The position numbers were made by a program, and so were the translations under genes. A model generated the notes under the pieces. The model searched no databases, was not told the origin of the DNA, and worked only from the letters and a program-made list of their open reading frames with translations. Below are positions 42,995 to 52,104 of a stretch of DNA of 64,000 nt, one piece after another (the stretch's first letter is position 1; every line of letters begins with the position of its first letter). The DNA comes from Mucilaginibacter_A sp965201005 (GTDB lineage: Bacteria > Bacteroidota > Bacteroidia > Sphingobacteriales > Sphingobacteriaceae): positions 496,001 through 560,000 of the forward strand of contig NZ_OZ241747.1 in NCBI RefSeq assembly GCF_965201005.1, given 5' to 3'.

Positions 42995-45173
42995 TTTGAT
43001 GATCTTCTATTGGTGCTGTAAATACCAAATTTAATTGCATAATAAACTCTGTACCAACCCCTTCTGTAGAGTTTAAATAAATTTCGGCATTATGTTTTTT
43101 GATTGTGTTGTAAACGATAGACATCCCGAGGCCGGTGCCTACACCAACATTTTTTGTAGTAAAAAAGGGTTCAAATATTTTATTTTTGGTGGCTTCGCTC
43201 ATACCTGTACCGTTGTCTTCAATTTTAATAAACAGGTACGTTTCATCATAAGTGGTAGTTATTTTTAAAATTCCACCGGGCTGATTGTCAAACTTTTCCT
43301 GAATTGCGAACACGGCGTTAGAAATAATATTTAAAAATACCTGGTTCAGCTTTCCGGGATAACACTCAATTACCGGGATATTCCCTAAATCTCTGATCAC
43401 CTGGATTTTATTGCCGATCAAGTTATTGGCAATTGTTAAGGTTGAAATTATCCCTTCATTAATATCCGCTTTTTTCAGATCATCTTCATCTAATCGCGAA
43501 AAAATCTTTAACCCTTTTACAATATCAGCAGTTCTGGTAGCACCTTCATGTATGCCGTTTAGCAAATGGTTAATTTCTATTTTTACATAATCCAGGTCTA
43601 TTTCTTCTTTATAATCTTCAATTTGCTGCTGCTTTTCAGCATCAGCAGCATCGGATAAACCTAACGATTCTATGTTAAAAATAGCATCAACCAAAATATC
43701 AACATCACGCCTTAATGGGGCCACATTAGAAGTAACAAAATTGATCGGGTTATTAATTTCGTGCGCAATACCGGCGGTGAGCTGCCCTAAAGAAGCCATT
43801 TTTTCTGCTTCCACTAATTGTGTTTGCGCTTCTTTCAAGTCGGTTAGGGTTTTGTTTAGGTTTTTATTTGTGGCTACGAGTTCACTGGTTCGTTCTTTTA
43901 CATTACGTTCTAAAGTAACATTTTGTTCGCTAATAATTCGCTTATTTTCTTGTAAAACAAATAATTCGGTTGCTTGAGAGATTTCTTTTTCTTGTTTGTA
44001 GATGTTTATTTTATCTGCGAGGGCGAAGGAGAGAAGGAGAGCTTCCATTGCAGATCCAAACTGCAAAGAATGGATGGTTAGATTATTGTATGGTAAAATA
44101 CCGTAATCTTTCATCACATATAAAAATATAGCAATTATAAAAATAGTCCAACCTACAAGAAAAAACTTTGCTTGCTTGTTTCCTTTTAATACGAGTAATA
44201 AACCAGTTAGTAAAATTATTATTGCACCAATTCCAGCATTTAAATCTATAATATGATAACTTAAAATCTTATATCCCAATACCAAAATAAAAAGAGCAAT
44301 AATGTCAATTATAATTAGTATATATAGTGCTGTGTGAAATTTCGGTAGATTTTTTTTAGTATTTAAAAATTTAACTGTAAATAAACAAGTAACTATTCCT
44401 GAAATGCCACCTACTAATGTTACAGCATTTGTAGTTAACCAAATTATATTAGGCCAAATAAATTTGTTTGAATAACCTAATATTGTTAGTTGTGTTATTG
44501 TAACACCTGCAATATAAATAACATAGAAAAAATAATCATTATCTTTTGTTGTAAAAGAAATAAATAGATTATATAAAAGCATTGCACACATTATTCCAAT
44601 ATAGATACCAGAAATTAGATCTATAGTAATAATTTTTTGTACCGTACTTTCTATACTATCAATAGTTATTGGAACCAATATTGGCTTATAGCTAAACAAT
44701 CTCATGTAACAAGTAACTTGTTCGTTTTGCTTAAGCCTTAATGGAAATATATAAAATTGATTGTTAAATAATCTTTTTGATTTTTTGAAACTTTCGTAAA
44801 GTTTTATACTGTCTATGCTATTATCTTGATGTACAATGTATAGTATAACTTCGTCTATAATCGGGTATTCAACTTTTAAAAGTACATTTCTTTCTTTTGC
44901 ATTATTATAAATTTTAAAGTTTAACCAATTATAATAATTATTCAGACCTAAATTAATAACGTTTGAATTACATTTTTGAAATAAATTCTTACTTTTTTGT
45001 ATATCACTAAAAGTTAATTTTTTAGATGTGTCTTGAAAAATACTAACTTGCTTTCCTATGAAATCTGTTGAAATGTTTTTATTGATAACAATTATATTTT
45101 CAGCAGAACTATTGTTAATGCTAACTATAAATATTAATAGAAGATTATAGAAATAATTAATAGAGAAGTTCAT
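42984..45173 (-). CDS. 7TMR-DISM membrane sensor histidine kinase
   Basis: A 729-residue sensor. Signal peptide about 1-25, an extracellular 7TMR-DISMED2-type beta domain about 30-165, seven hydrophobic helices about 185-390, a coiled coil about 395-450, then HisKA with the histidine in GIAHEINNP near residue 468 and HATPase (IEDNGTGM, GTGLGMSIVYN). DISM sensors are thought to bind small carbohydrate-like or other extracellular molecules. The region coding the sensor half is very AT-rich, more than the kinase half. It leads a three-gene unit with the hybrid kinase and the receiver. Confidence 0.92.
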   Translation of the reverse strand: MNFSINYFYNLLLIFIVSINNSSAENIIVINKNISTDFIGKQVSIFQDTSKKLTFSDIQKSKNLFQKCNSNVINLGLNNYYNWLNFKIYNNAKERNVLLKVEYPIIDEVILYIVHQDNSIDSIKLYESFKKSKRLFNNQFYIFPLRLKQNEQVTCYMRLFSYKPILVPITIDSIESTVQKIITIDLISGIYIGIMCAMLLYNLFISFTTKDNDYFFYVIYIAGVTITQLTILGYSNKFIWPNIIWLTTNAVTLVGGISGIVTCLFTVKFLNTKKNLPKFHTALYILIIIDIIALFILVLGYKILSYHIIDLNAGIGAIIILLTGLLLVLKGNKQAKFFLVGWTIFIIAIFLYVMKDYGILPYNNLTIHSLQFGSAMEALLLSFALADKINIYKQEKEISQATELFVLQENKRIISEQNVTLERNVKERTSELVATNKNLNKTLTDLKEAQTQLVEAEKMASLGQLTAGIAHEINNPINFVTSNVAPLRRDVDILVDAIFNIESLGLSDAADAEKQQQIEDYKEEIDLDYVKIEINHLLNGIHEGATRTADIVKGLKIFSRLDEDDLKKADINEGIISTLTIANNLIGNKIQVIRDLGNIPVIECYPGKLNQVFLNIISNAVFAIQEKFDNQPGGILKITTTYDETYLFIKIEDNGTGMSEATKNKIFEPFFTTKNVGVGTGLGMSIVYNTIKKHNAEIYLNSTEGVGTEFIMQLNLVFTAPIEDHQSGQ

Positions 45174-45567
45174 TTATTATATAAACTTAATTAAATCTTA
45201 GATTCTGTTATTTTTATTTCCATTAGTTACACTTTTTTGTTATACAAAACCAGTTATTCTTAGAAGTAATTTAGATTTTATCTAAGGACATTCAGGGCTT
45301 CTTTTATCATCTGGTATCAAATAATTTTTAATAGTACAAATACAATAACAAATTTTTAGGCACAAGAATGATTATAAACAAAAACTTGAAAAAAGTCCCT
45401 TATATACTTTTGTTTTAATACTGCAATAATCTTTAATTATATCTTAAATTAATTAATATGAATTTACCTTAAATAAATCTAAGTCTATTATTGTTATACT
45501 ACTTTTACATTTAAAAGGTTACTACTTACAAATTATTTACTTTAACGAAAAACGTTTTAAATGAGTG
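45174..45567. other. AT-rich gap between the kinase and ThiF-like genes
   Basis: The 394 bases are very AT-rich, hold one degenerate repeat core (GGGCTTCTTTTA at 45298-45309) and no credible gene. A promoter for the kinase unit is expected here but I could not fix one. Confidence 0.6.
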
Positions 45568-46650
45568 TTAAGTTGAGAGTATCTCATCAAAATCAACATA
45601 GTAACGACCGGAAGCAGTATGATTACCTAACAATATTTTTCTAGAAATATCAGTTGTTACTGCTCCACCTAAAAATGTTGATGATGCCAATTGTGGCCAA
45701 GTATTTATAGATTTACCAATTTCAGGAATTGAAAATTTCAATTTACTGGAAATCTTATCGACATCAATAATTTTATAGATTAAATCTAATTTTTCATTTG
45801 GAGCCATATTTTGTGTGTTAATAATAGAATTTCCGAGTCGTCCATGCAATATTGCTCGGTTTGGTTCAAGATCAAATCTTTCAACATCTAACATTCCTCT
45901 GTCATTGGTATCCATTACTACAGGAATTTTTAATTCTCTGGCCTTATAACGACTTTGTATTTTAATATCAAGCCCATCACACACTTCAACAAATAAGTCT
46001 AAATTACCTCCTTCAGTAAAAAAAGTATCTATATTGTCACTGTTCAAACCGTCATTATAAACTTTAACACTAATAAAAGGATCTATTTCTAAAATTTCTC
46101 TAGCAGCAATGACTGTTTTTTTTAATCCTAAACTATGTAAAGGTGCACGCAACCGGTTTAGATTGCTTAATTCTACAGTATCAAAATCAGCTAATCTCAG
46201 TTCTCCGCAGGTTCGCTCAATTGCCATTGTTAGTGCTATCGACTGGCCAACTGATAAACCAACAATTCCAATCTTTTTAGTATTTAATAATTGTTGCTCA
46301 TTATTAGTGATTTTATATTGATTTCTATTTGTTCTAACTTTGATAAATTCTTCTTTGTCTAAAAGATGTATTAGTTTATTATTCCAAGGGTAATATACCC
46401 AAACGCCGTAATTGTTAATATTTTGTTCTTGTAAATGTTTAGAGATATATTCTGCATATTCTTCTGATTGTATATTAACTGATGGGTTTTGACATTTTAT
46501 CAATTCTTGTAGTTGATTATAAATACAATCATAGACAAGAACACTATTATTTTTAATTAGATCATTATATAAGCTTATATCTAAAGAATTATTTAATCTT
46601 AAAATTTTTGGCAAATATATTTCATTTGCTTGTGTAAAATTAATGTCCAT
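45568..46650 (-). CDS. ThiF/E1-like adenylyltransferase
   Basis: A 360-residue protein. After about 125 residues of unassigned N-terminus comes the ATP-binding KIGIVGLSVGQSIA, then RLADFDTVELSNLNR with the aspartate and arginine that contact ATP in E1/MoeB/ThiF enzymes, and EVCDGLDIK with the Mg-type aspartate. No CxxC zinc pair is visible. E1-like enzymes adenylate a carboxyl terminus or other acid. The 38-base gap to the upstream putative acyltransferase suggests they act in one pathway; a small product is more likely than protein tagging since no ubiquitin-like gene is nearby. That is inference. Confidence 0.8.
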   Translation of the reverse strand: MDINFTQANEIYLPKILRLNNSLDISLYNDLIKNNSVLVYDCIYNQLQELIKCQNPSVNIQSEEYAEYISKHLQEQNINNYGVWVYYPWNNKLIHLLDKEEFIKVRTNRNQYKITNNEQQLLNTKKIGIVGLSVGQSIALTMAIERTCGELRLADFDTVELSNLNRLRAPLHSLGLKKTVIAAREILEIDPFISVKVYNDGLNSDNIDTFFTEGGNLDLFVEVCDGLDIKIQSRYKARELKIPVVMDTNDRGMLDVERFDLEPNRAILHGRLGNSIINTQNMAPNEKLDLIYKIIDVDKISSKLKFSIPEIGKSINTWPQLASSTFLGGAVTTDISRKILLGNHTASGRYYVDFDEILST

Positions 46651-46687
46651 TTTTTTTATATTTTTGTACTATAATTAGATGCGAAGT

Positions 46688-47461
46688 TTATCGGAAAATA
46701 GCATTATTTGCATTACTAATACTTTCCATTAAATCCCATTTTTCTAAATGTGGTATCTCTAAATCATAATGTATTGCTATTTTTTTCATTCTTAATTCCT
46801 CAATTCTATTGACCTTTGGCTTTTTTCTTATACTTATGATTGCGGCTTTATCTTCTTCGGATGCTTTGCTTAAAGTAGGTACGTCTTTAAGTATCATAGC
46901 TGTTGCAATAAGATCTAATTTTGGATAATAAAAAGTTCCGTTATTACCAACACTCGTTTCAAATTCCATTCCCACACTTTCTCCAGGTTTAATTGTATAA
47001 GGAGCGCATAATGCAAACAAAGATTGTATGCCTATAGTATTTGATATAGCAACTGCTGCACGAATTAAAAATATACTACCAATGCCATAACTCATTATCT
47101 CTCTCGAGTGCCACAATCCGCATAGTTCCCCAGTCCCACTTTTATTATATTCCAAAACAAGTTTATATATCTTTGAATCTAACATTCCTACAGCTTGTTC
47201 AATTGGTAAAGGTTGTGTGCCACCTGCAACATGAACACGTGCACCGCCGTACACAATCTTACCATTAAGAGATTCTACAGTTAAAACAAACACGGATGGA
47301 TTTATTGTCCATTCATTTTTTGATGAGCTTACTTTAGTTACACCAATACTTGTTAAAACATATTCATGTCCTTTTACAAACAATTCACAAGTTTTAGGTT
47401 CATCTATAGCTCTAAACGCTCTTAGTTTTACTGCTGGATTTTCTTTACTTACTTCTTCCAT
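46688..47461 (-). CDS. Putative GNAT-like acyl synthase
   Basis: A 257-residue protein with no clear signal or membrane segment. Residues about 15-110 carry a pattern like LuxI/FeeM-type N-acyl synthases: RAFRAIDEP, FVKGHEYVLTSIGV, then VLTVESLNGKIVYGGARVHV and LPIEQAV, where such enzymes have a beta-hairpin followed by LP.E. The middle IGSIFLIRAAVAISNTIGI could be the acyl-CoA helix region. I could not check this against any database; an unrelated conserved family is possible. It starts a unit with the ThiF-like gene. Confidence 0.5.
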   Translation of the reverse strand: MEEVSKENPAVKLRAFRAIDEPKTCELFVKGHEYVLTSIGVTKVSSSKNEWTINPSVFVLTVESLNGKIVYGGARVHVAGGTQPLPIEQAVGMLDSKIYKLVLEYNKSGTGELCGLWHSREIMSYGIGSIFLIRAAVAISNTIGIQSLFALCAPYTIKPGESVGMEFETSVGNNGTFYYPKLDLIATAMILKDVPTLSKASEEDKAAIISIRKKPKVNRIEELRMKKIAIHYDLEIPHLEKWDLMESISNANNAIFR

Positions 47462-47665
47462 TGTAAATAATAAAACTTGAAAATATAATCAATACAGCGT
47501 TTGTTATAATTAAAATGATAATAAAAGTAAAGTAAGAAATATGTATTAAAAATATATGTTCATAAATAAATTTATTTAAATAATAAAACTTTAGAAAACA
47601 ATAATATCTTTTCCATTTCTATTTTCTACCTTGTAACTTCTTACAAGGTATCAATCTTTTCAGTC

Positions 47666-48130
47666 ATGCAAGAAAAAAAAATTAATATTCTTTTCATCGA
47701 TGATGAAGAAAATAATTTGATCTCTTTCAGAGCGGTTTTTCGGTTAAAATATGAGGTGCTGACCGCCATAAATGCTGCCGATGCACTGCATATTTTAGAG
47801 ACGCAGCCTGTCGAGATCATCGTCACTGATCAGCGTATGCCAAACATGACGGGAAGTGAGTTTCTGGAAATTGTACTCGAAAAATATCCTGATCCGATGC
47901 GTATTTTATTAACCGGTTACTCGGACATAAGTGCTGTAATTGAAGCAGTTAACAAAGGAAAAGTTTTTCATTATTTAACCAAACCCTGGAACGAAGAAGA
48001 GCTGGACAATACCATCAAAAAGGCTTTTGACAAGTACCAGGAAGATCAAAATGTTAAGGAAATGAATGATAAACTGGCTGTTTCAAATGGGCAGTTGGAG
48101 TTCCTGCTCCGGCAAAAATTATTGTCCTGA
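47666..48130 (+). CDS. Response regulator with receiver domain and short tail
   Basis: A 154-residue receiver (DDEENNLISF, phospho-aspartate in IVTDQRMPNMTG near residue 54, ILLTGYSD, lysine in HYLTKPW) with a short coiled C-terminal tail. The receiver is closely similar to that of the hybrid kinase at 41903, sharing DDExNNL, DQRMPxxTG and ILLTGY. It flanks the acyltransferase/ThiF unit on the other side and is divergent from it, which supports a shared circuit. No output domain. Confidence 0.9.
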   Translation: MQEKKINILFIDDEENNLISFRAVFRLKYEVLTAINAADALHILETQPVEIIVTDQRMPNMTGSEFLEIVLEKYPDPMRILLTGYSDISAVIEAVNKGKVFHYLTKPWNEEELDNTIKKAFDKYQEDQNVKEMNDKLAVSNGQLEFLLRQKLLS

Positions 48131-48185
48131 AACAAAACAGAAATAAAATCATTTTTTAACTTTTAATTAAAATAATTTCCTATTC

Positions 48186-48214
48186 TTTTGCTCTAAAATT
48201 GTAATTTACATTTG
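48186..48214 (+). promoter_or_regulatory. Promoter of the DPP-IV-type peptidase gene
   Basis: TTTTG at 48186-48190 and TACATTTG at 48207-48214 form a clear Bacteroidota -33/-7 pair with 16 bases between. Because the transcript would start near 48219, the ATG at 48290 is favoured over the in-frame codon at 48212. Confidence 0.7.
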
Positions 48215-48278
48215 CACAAACGTCTTTACTTTAAAAATTCTTCTTATTTGTCTTACTTTTTGAAAATAAAATTCTTAA

Positions 48279-48300
48279 ATACTTCTTTTATGCCACAAAA
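48279..48300. repeat. Variant repeat arm spanning a start codon
   Basis: ATACTTCTTTTATGCCACAA then AA. The peptidase start ATG (48290-48292) lies inside it. Confidence 0.7.
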
Positions 48301-50467
48301 TTTGCGCGCTTTTACCTTCCTGCTCTTTTCAGTTTTAAACGTTTTTTTTGTTTCAGAATCAAAAGCACAATTTGGTTCGGGCACCAAATGGACGAAAGAC
48401 GGCAACAATTACATGCAGGTGCAAAACGGTTCGATTGTACAAACCGCCATTAATGATCCTTCTAAACAAATCACTTTAGTAAACGCGCAATTCCTCACCC
48501 CAAAAGGTAAAACAGAACCGATTGCGGTCAGAAGTTTTAGTTTTTCTGAAGATGGCAAAAAAGTATTGATCTATACAAACACTAAAAAAGTTTGGCGTTA
48601 TGATACGCGCGGCGATTACTGGGTGGCAGATTTATCGGCCAAAACCTTAAAACAAATTGGTGTTGCACGTCCGGTTTCTTCGCTGATGTTTGCCAAGTTT
48701 TCCCCGGATGGTACAAAAGTGGCTTACGTGAGCGAACATAATCTGTTTTTGGAGGACTTGGCTTCCGGAAAAGTTTCTAAGCTTACTTCGGACGGAACCA
48801 GAAAGCTGATCAACGGCACTTTTGATTGGGTTTACGAAGAAGAACTGGAGTGCAGGGACGGTTTCCGCTGGTCGCCGGACGGAAAGTCCATCGCTTACTG
48901 GCAGTTGGACGCCAGTAAAATCCCGAATTATTTAATGCTGAACACCACCGATTCACTTTATCCATTTACTGTTTCGGTAGAATATCCGGTGGTTGGCGAA
49001 AACCCGAGCCGCTGCCGTATCGGTGTGATCAACCTGAATACCGGTAAAAATAGTTGGATGAAAGTGCCGGGCGATGACGTGCAGCATTATATCCCGCGGA
49101 TGGAATGGGCCGCCAACTCATCAGAACTGATCATCCAGCAGTTAAACCGCCGCCAAAACGAAAGCAAAATTATGCTTTGTGATGCCAAAAATGGTATGGT
49201 AAAAACAGTATCAGCAGAAACAGACAAAGCCTGGATTGATGCCAAGCCGGAAGCCATCGGCTGGGACTGGATCAATCAGGGCAAAAGTTTTTTGTGGCTG
49301 AGTGAGAAAGATGGCTGGCGGCATATTTACAACATCAACAGAAACGGTGCGGAAAAACTGCTGACCAAAGGTGATTTTGATGTCATCAGCCTGGAAAAAA
49401 TAGATGAAAAAGATGGTTTGATTTACTTTATGGCTTCGCCCGAAAACGCCACGCAGCAATATCTGTATAAAGTTAATTTAAACGGAAGCGGAAAAGCCGA
49501 ACGCGTAACACCAAATGATGAGCCGGGCACGCATAGTTATGATATTTCGCCAAACGGAAAAGTGGCTTTGCATTATTTTTCCAATAGTACAACGTATCCA
49601 ACTTCGGATGTGGTTTCTTTGCCCGATCATCAAAAAATTGGTAGCAATACCGTGCCCCGCCGAAGTACAACACCTATCAATAAGCCCGAATTTTTCAGGG
49701 TAAAAACAGTAGATGGCGTAACGATGGACGGCTGGATGGTAAAACCGCTCAACTTTGATTCGACTAAAAAATACCCGATTGTGTTTTATGTTTACGGCGA
49801 ACCGGCCAGCCAAACCGTAAAAGATACGTACGGCACGGGCATGAACCGTTTATACCTCGGCAGCATGGCCGGTGATGGCTACATTTATGCGTCGGTAGAA
49901 AACCGTGGTTCGCCGGCACCAAAAGGCCGCGAGTGGCGCAAATCCATCTACCATAATATAGGTGTGATCAACATCCGCGATCAGGCGATGGCGGCCAAAG
50001 AAATTTTAAAACGGCCTTATATCGATACCAGCCGCGTTGCCGTTTGGGGCTGGAGCGGCGGCGGGTCATCAACCTTAAACCTGATGTTCCAGTATCCGGA
50101 GATTTATAAAACCGGGATTTCTATCGCCGCGGTGGATAATCAGCTTAATTATGACAACATTTATCAGGAGCGCTACATGGGTTTGCTGCCCGAAGACAGG
50201 CATTATTTTGTAGATGGATCGCCATTGGCACATGCCAAAAACCTGCGTGGCCATTTGCTGCTTATCCACGGAACAGGCGATGATAATGTGCATTATAATA
50301 ACGCCGAGCAGATGATTAACGAGCTGATCAAAAACGATAAAGTTTTCCAGTTGATGAGCTATCCAAACCGTACGCATGCTATTTCTGAAGGTGCAGGCAC
50401 AAGCCGACATTTGGCCAGCACGTACACTCAGTTTTTAAAGGAAAACTGTCCGCCTGGAGCACGCTGA
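48290..50467 (+). CDS. Secreted S9 dipeptidyl peptidase IV-type enzyme
   Basis: About 725 residues from the ATG at 48290, which opens into a signal peptide ending SKAQF. An eight-bladed beta-propeller domain (about 60-470) contains DWVYEEELE, whose glutamate pair binds the substrate amino end. The C-terminal hydrolase has the nucleophile serine in GWSGGGSST near 586, aspartate in GTGDDNVHY near 664 and histidine in NRTHAIS near 694. DPP-IV removes Xaa-Pro or Xaa-Ala dipeptides in the periplasm. Its closeness to PepP function at 19.4 kb is only thematic. Confidence 0.93.
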   Translation: MPQNLRAFTFLLFSVLNVFFVSESKAQFGSGTKWTKDGNNYMQVQNGSIVQTAINDPSKQITLVNAQFLTPKGKTEPIAVRSFSFSEDGKKVLIYTNTKKVWRYDTRGDYWVADLSAKTLKQIGVARPVSSLMFAKFSPDGTKVAYVSEHNLFLEDLASGKVSKLTSDGTRKLINGTFDWVYEEELECRDGFRWSPDGKSIAYWQLDASKIPNYLMLNTTDSLYPFTVSVEYPVVGENPSRCRIGVINLNTGKNSWMKVPGDDVQHYIPRMEWAANSSELIIQQLNRRQNESKIMLCDAKNGMVKTVSAETDKAWIDAKPEAIGWDWINQGKSFLWLSEKDGWRHIYNINRNGAEKLLTKGDFDVISLEKIDEKDGLIYFMASPENATQQYLYKVNLNGSGKAERVTPNDEPGTHSYDISPNGKVALHYFSNSTTYPTSDVVSLPDHQKIGSNTVPRRSTTPINKPEFFRVKTVDGVTMDGWMVKPLNFDSTKKYPIVFYVYGEPASQTVKDTYGTGMNRLYLGSMAGDGYIYASVENRGSPAPKGREWRKSIYHNIGVINIRDQAMAAKEILKRPYIDTSRVAVWGWSGGGSSTLNLMFQYPEIYKTGISIAAVDNQLNYDNIYQERYMGLLPEDRHYFVDGSPLAHAKNLRGHLLLIHGTGDDNVHYNNAEQMINELIKNDKVFQLMSYPNRTHAISEGAGTSRHLASTYTQFLKENCPPGAR

Positions 50468-50490
50468 TTTTTAGGTGGTAAAAGAAGCAT
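50465..50490. repeat. Solo repeat arm after the DPP-IV gene
   Basis: TGATTTTTAGGTGGTAAAAG then AAGCAT, exact core 50479-50490. It begins in the stop codon. Confidence 0.85.
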
Positions 50491-50498
50491 TGCCTTTA

Positions 50499-50530
50499 CT
50501 CCCTCTCCTTCGGAGAGGGTTGGAGTGAGG
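50499..50530. repeat. Third repeat family: CCCTCTCC-type hairpin
   Basis: CCCTCTCC (50501-50508) and GGAGAGGG (50512-50519) pair around TTC, followed by TTGGAGTGAGG. From memory this GC-rich REP-like sequence is common between genes in Bacteroidota. It sits between two cores of the main repeat and between convergent genes, so it may end transcription both ways. Confidence 0.7.
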
Positions 50531-50536
50531 CTAACA

Positions 50537-50562
50537 ATGCTTCTTTTATCGCCTAAAAATTC
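50537..50562. repeat. Solo repeat arm before mutY end
   Basis: ATGCTTCTTTTATCGCCTAA then AAATTC, exact core 50537-50548. Confidence 0.85.
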
Positions 50563-50563
50563 A

Positions 50564-51640
50564 TCAAAACAATAGTTCGGTCTGCACTTGTTTCAGGTGG
50601 AAAAAATCGTGCAGAAACTGATCGATGATTTTGGGCAAAGCCAGTTTTTCCAGTTCTTCCAATTCTGCAAAAAACCAGTTCGGTTGCATGTTGATTTCCT
50701 GCGGATCAACTTGCAGATGAATAAAATGGGCAAAAACACGTTGATGCGTGAGGATATGCTTGCGGATTGGTGAAGCAGAAATAATGGTTGCTTGTTTAAA
50801 ATAAGCTGCAAATTCCGGTAAAAAAGTCAAGGTTTCTGTCGGCGTGTAAACCGGCGTTTCAATCAGCGGCAAATCATACATGTTTGCCCAGATATCGTTC
50901 ATGCTTCTTTTACATAGTAAAATTTGGTTTTGGTGCGAAATCAGGAAATAATTAAAATATCGTTCGCGGATTTTTACGGTTTTCAATTTCACCGGTAAGC
51001 TATTGATCCGGTTGGTTTGATAAGCGTTGCAGGCTTCGCGAACGGGGCAAATCCGGCAATCCGGATTTTTGGGTCTGCACAGCATCGCCCCAAATTCCAT
51101 CATGGCCTGGTTGTGCCGGCCGGGATGTTTTCGGTCTAAAACTTCATCTGCCAAAACCTGAAAAAGTTTTTTACCAGCCGGGGAATTGATCGGTTCTTCC
51201 GCGCCAAACCATCGCGCCAAAACGCGGTAAACATTGCCGTCAACCACAGCTTTTACTTCATCAGCAGCAAAAGATGAAATTGCGGCTGCCGTATATTCGC
51301 CAATTCCTTTTAGTTTAATCAGTTCTTCATAAGCTGTCGGGAAGATTCCGTTGTTGTTGTCTGAAATCTGTCGTGCTGTAAAAAGCATATTCCTCCCGCG
51401 CGAATAATAGCCCAAACCCTGCCAGAGCTTTAAAATTTCATCTTCGGAAGCACCGGCAAAAGCGGTTACCGTTGGATATTTTTCCAGGAAACGATAAAAA
51501 TACGGCATACCTTGTTCTACGCGTGTTTGCTGCAATATCACTTCCGAAAGCCAGATGGTATAAGCGTCGGTGGTGTTGCGCCAGGGCAGGCTGCGTTTAT
51601 GTTGCAGGTACCAGTTTTGTATTTCTTCGCTCCAATTCAT
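50564..51640 (-). CDS. mutY: A/G-specific adenine glycosylase MutY
   Basis: About 358 residues from the ATG at 51640. The enzyme removes adenine paired with 8-oxoguanine. The N-terminal helix-hairpin-helix domain has ILQQTRVEQG with the catalytic glutamate-type position, VDGNVYRVLAR with the catalytic aspartate, and four cysteines in CRPKNPDCRICPVREAC near residues 187-205 binding a 4Fe-4S cluster. A Nudix-like end recognises 8-oxoG. A repeat core lies within the gene at 50901-50912. The leader predicted from the -7 element is only a few bases. Confidence 0.95.
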   Translation of the reverse strand: MNWSEEIQNWYLQHKRSLPWRNTTDAYTIWLSEVILQQTRVEQGMPYFYRFLEKYPTVTAFAGASEDEILKLWQGLGYYSRGRNMLFTARQISDNNNGIFPTAYEELIKLKGIGEYTAAAISSFAADEVKAVVDGNVYRVLARWFGAEEPINSPAGKKLFQVLADEVLDRKHPGRHNQAMMEFGAMLCRPKNPDCRICPVREACNAYQTNRINSLPVKLKTVKIRERYFNYFLISHQNQILLCKRSMNDIWANMYDLPLIETPVYTPTETLTFLPEFAAYFKQATIISASPIRKHILTHQRVFAHFIHLQVDPQEINMQPNWFFAELEELEKLALPKIIDQFLHDFFHLKQVQTELLF

Positions 51641-51644
51641 GCTG

Positions 51645-51652
51645 CAAAAATA
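51645..51652 (-). promoter_or_regulatory. -7 promoter element of mutY
   Basis: TATTTTTG on the - strand, then CAGC and the ATG. Another likely leaderless start. Confidence 0.6.
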
Positions 51653-51739
51653 GGCAGTCAAAACCTTAACCAAATCATTGTTAGGCAGATGTGTAAATAA
51701 AAAAAACTGTTTTTTTTTCGCTGTTTCGTTTTAAAGCAA

Positions 51740-51747
51740 TACTTTTG
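51740..51747 (+). promoter_or_regulatory. -7 promoter element of the HU-type gene
   Basis: TACTTTTG on the + strand, 49 bases before the ATG. It is divergent from the mutY promoter. Confidence 0.55.
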
Positions 51748-51796
51748 CAACCCCAAAACAACTAAAGTATTACAATAAAATTAGAACAGAGAGCAG

Positions 51797-52096
51797 ATGA
51801 CTAAAGCAGAGATTATATCTGAAATTTCTACCAAAACCGGGATAGAAAAAGTAGATGTACAAGAAACAGTTGAGGCCTTTTTTAAGGTGGTAAAAGGAGC
51901 AATGGTTGGCGGAGAGAACGTTTACGTGCGTGGCTTTGGTAGTTTTGTGGTGAAAAAAAGGGCTAAAAAAACTGCCCGCAACATTTCTAAAAATACAGCG
52001 ATCATCATCCCGGAACATTTTATCCCCAGCTTTAAACCTGCAAAAACTTTTGTAGAAAAAGTGCGCACCGGCAACAAAACCAAAACAGGTAAATAA
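51797..52096 (+). CDS. HU/IHF-type DNA-binding protein
   Basis: A 99-residue protein: N-terminal MTKAEIISEISTKTGIEK helix, the VYVRGFGSFVVKKR strand pair and a C-terminal arm with basic residues. It bends DNA in the nucleoid. First gene of an HU-TPR-small basic protein-RNase G run. Confidence 0.95.
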   Translation: MTKAEIISEISTKTGIEKVDVQETVEAFFKVVKGAMVGGENVYVRGFGSFVVKKRAKKTARNISKNTAIIIPEHFIPSFKPAKTFVEKVRTGNKTKTGK

Positions 52097-52104
52097 TTTC
52101 CGGC

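Noticed and set aside
45568..46650. ThiF-like protein as part of a CBASS or ubiquitin-like defence system
   Set aside because: No cyclase, effector, E2, JAB or ubiquitin-like gene is adjacent; neighbours are signalling proteins.
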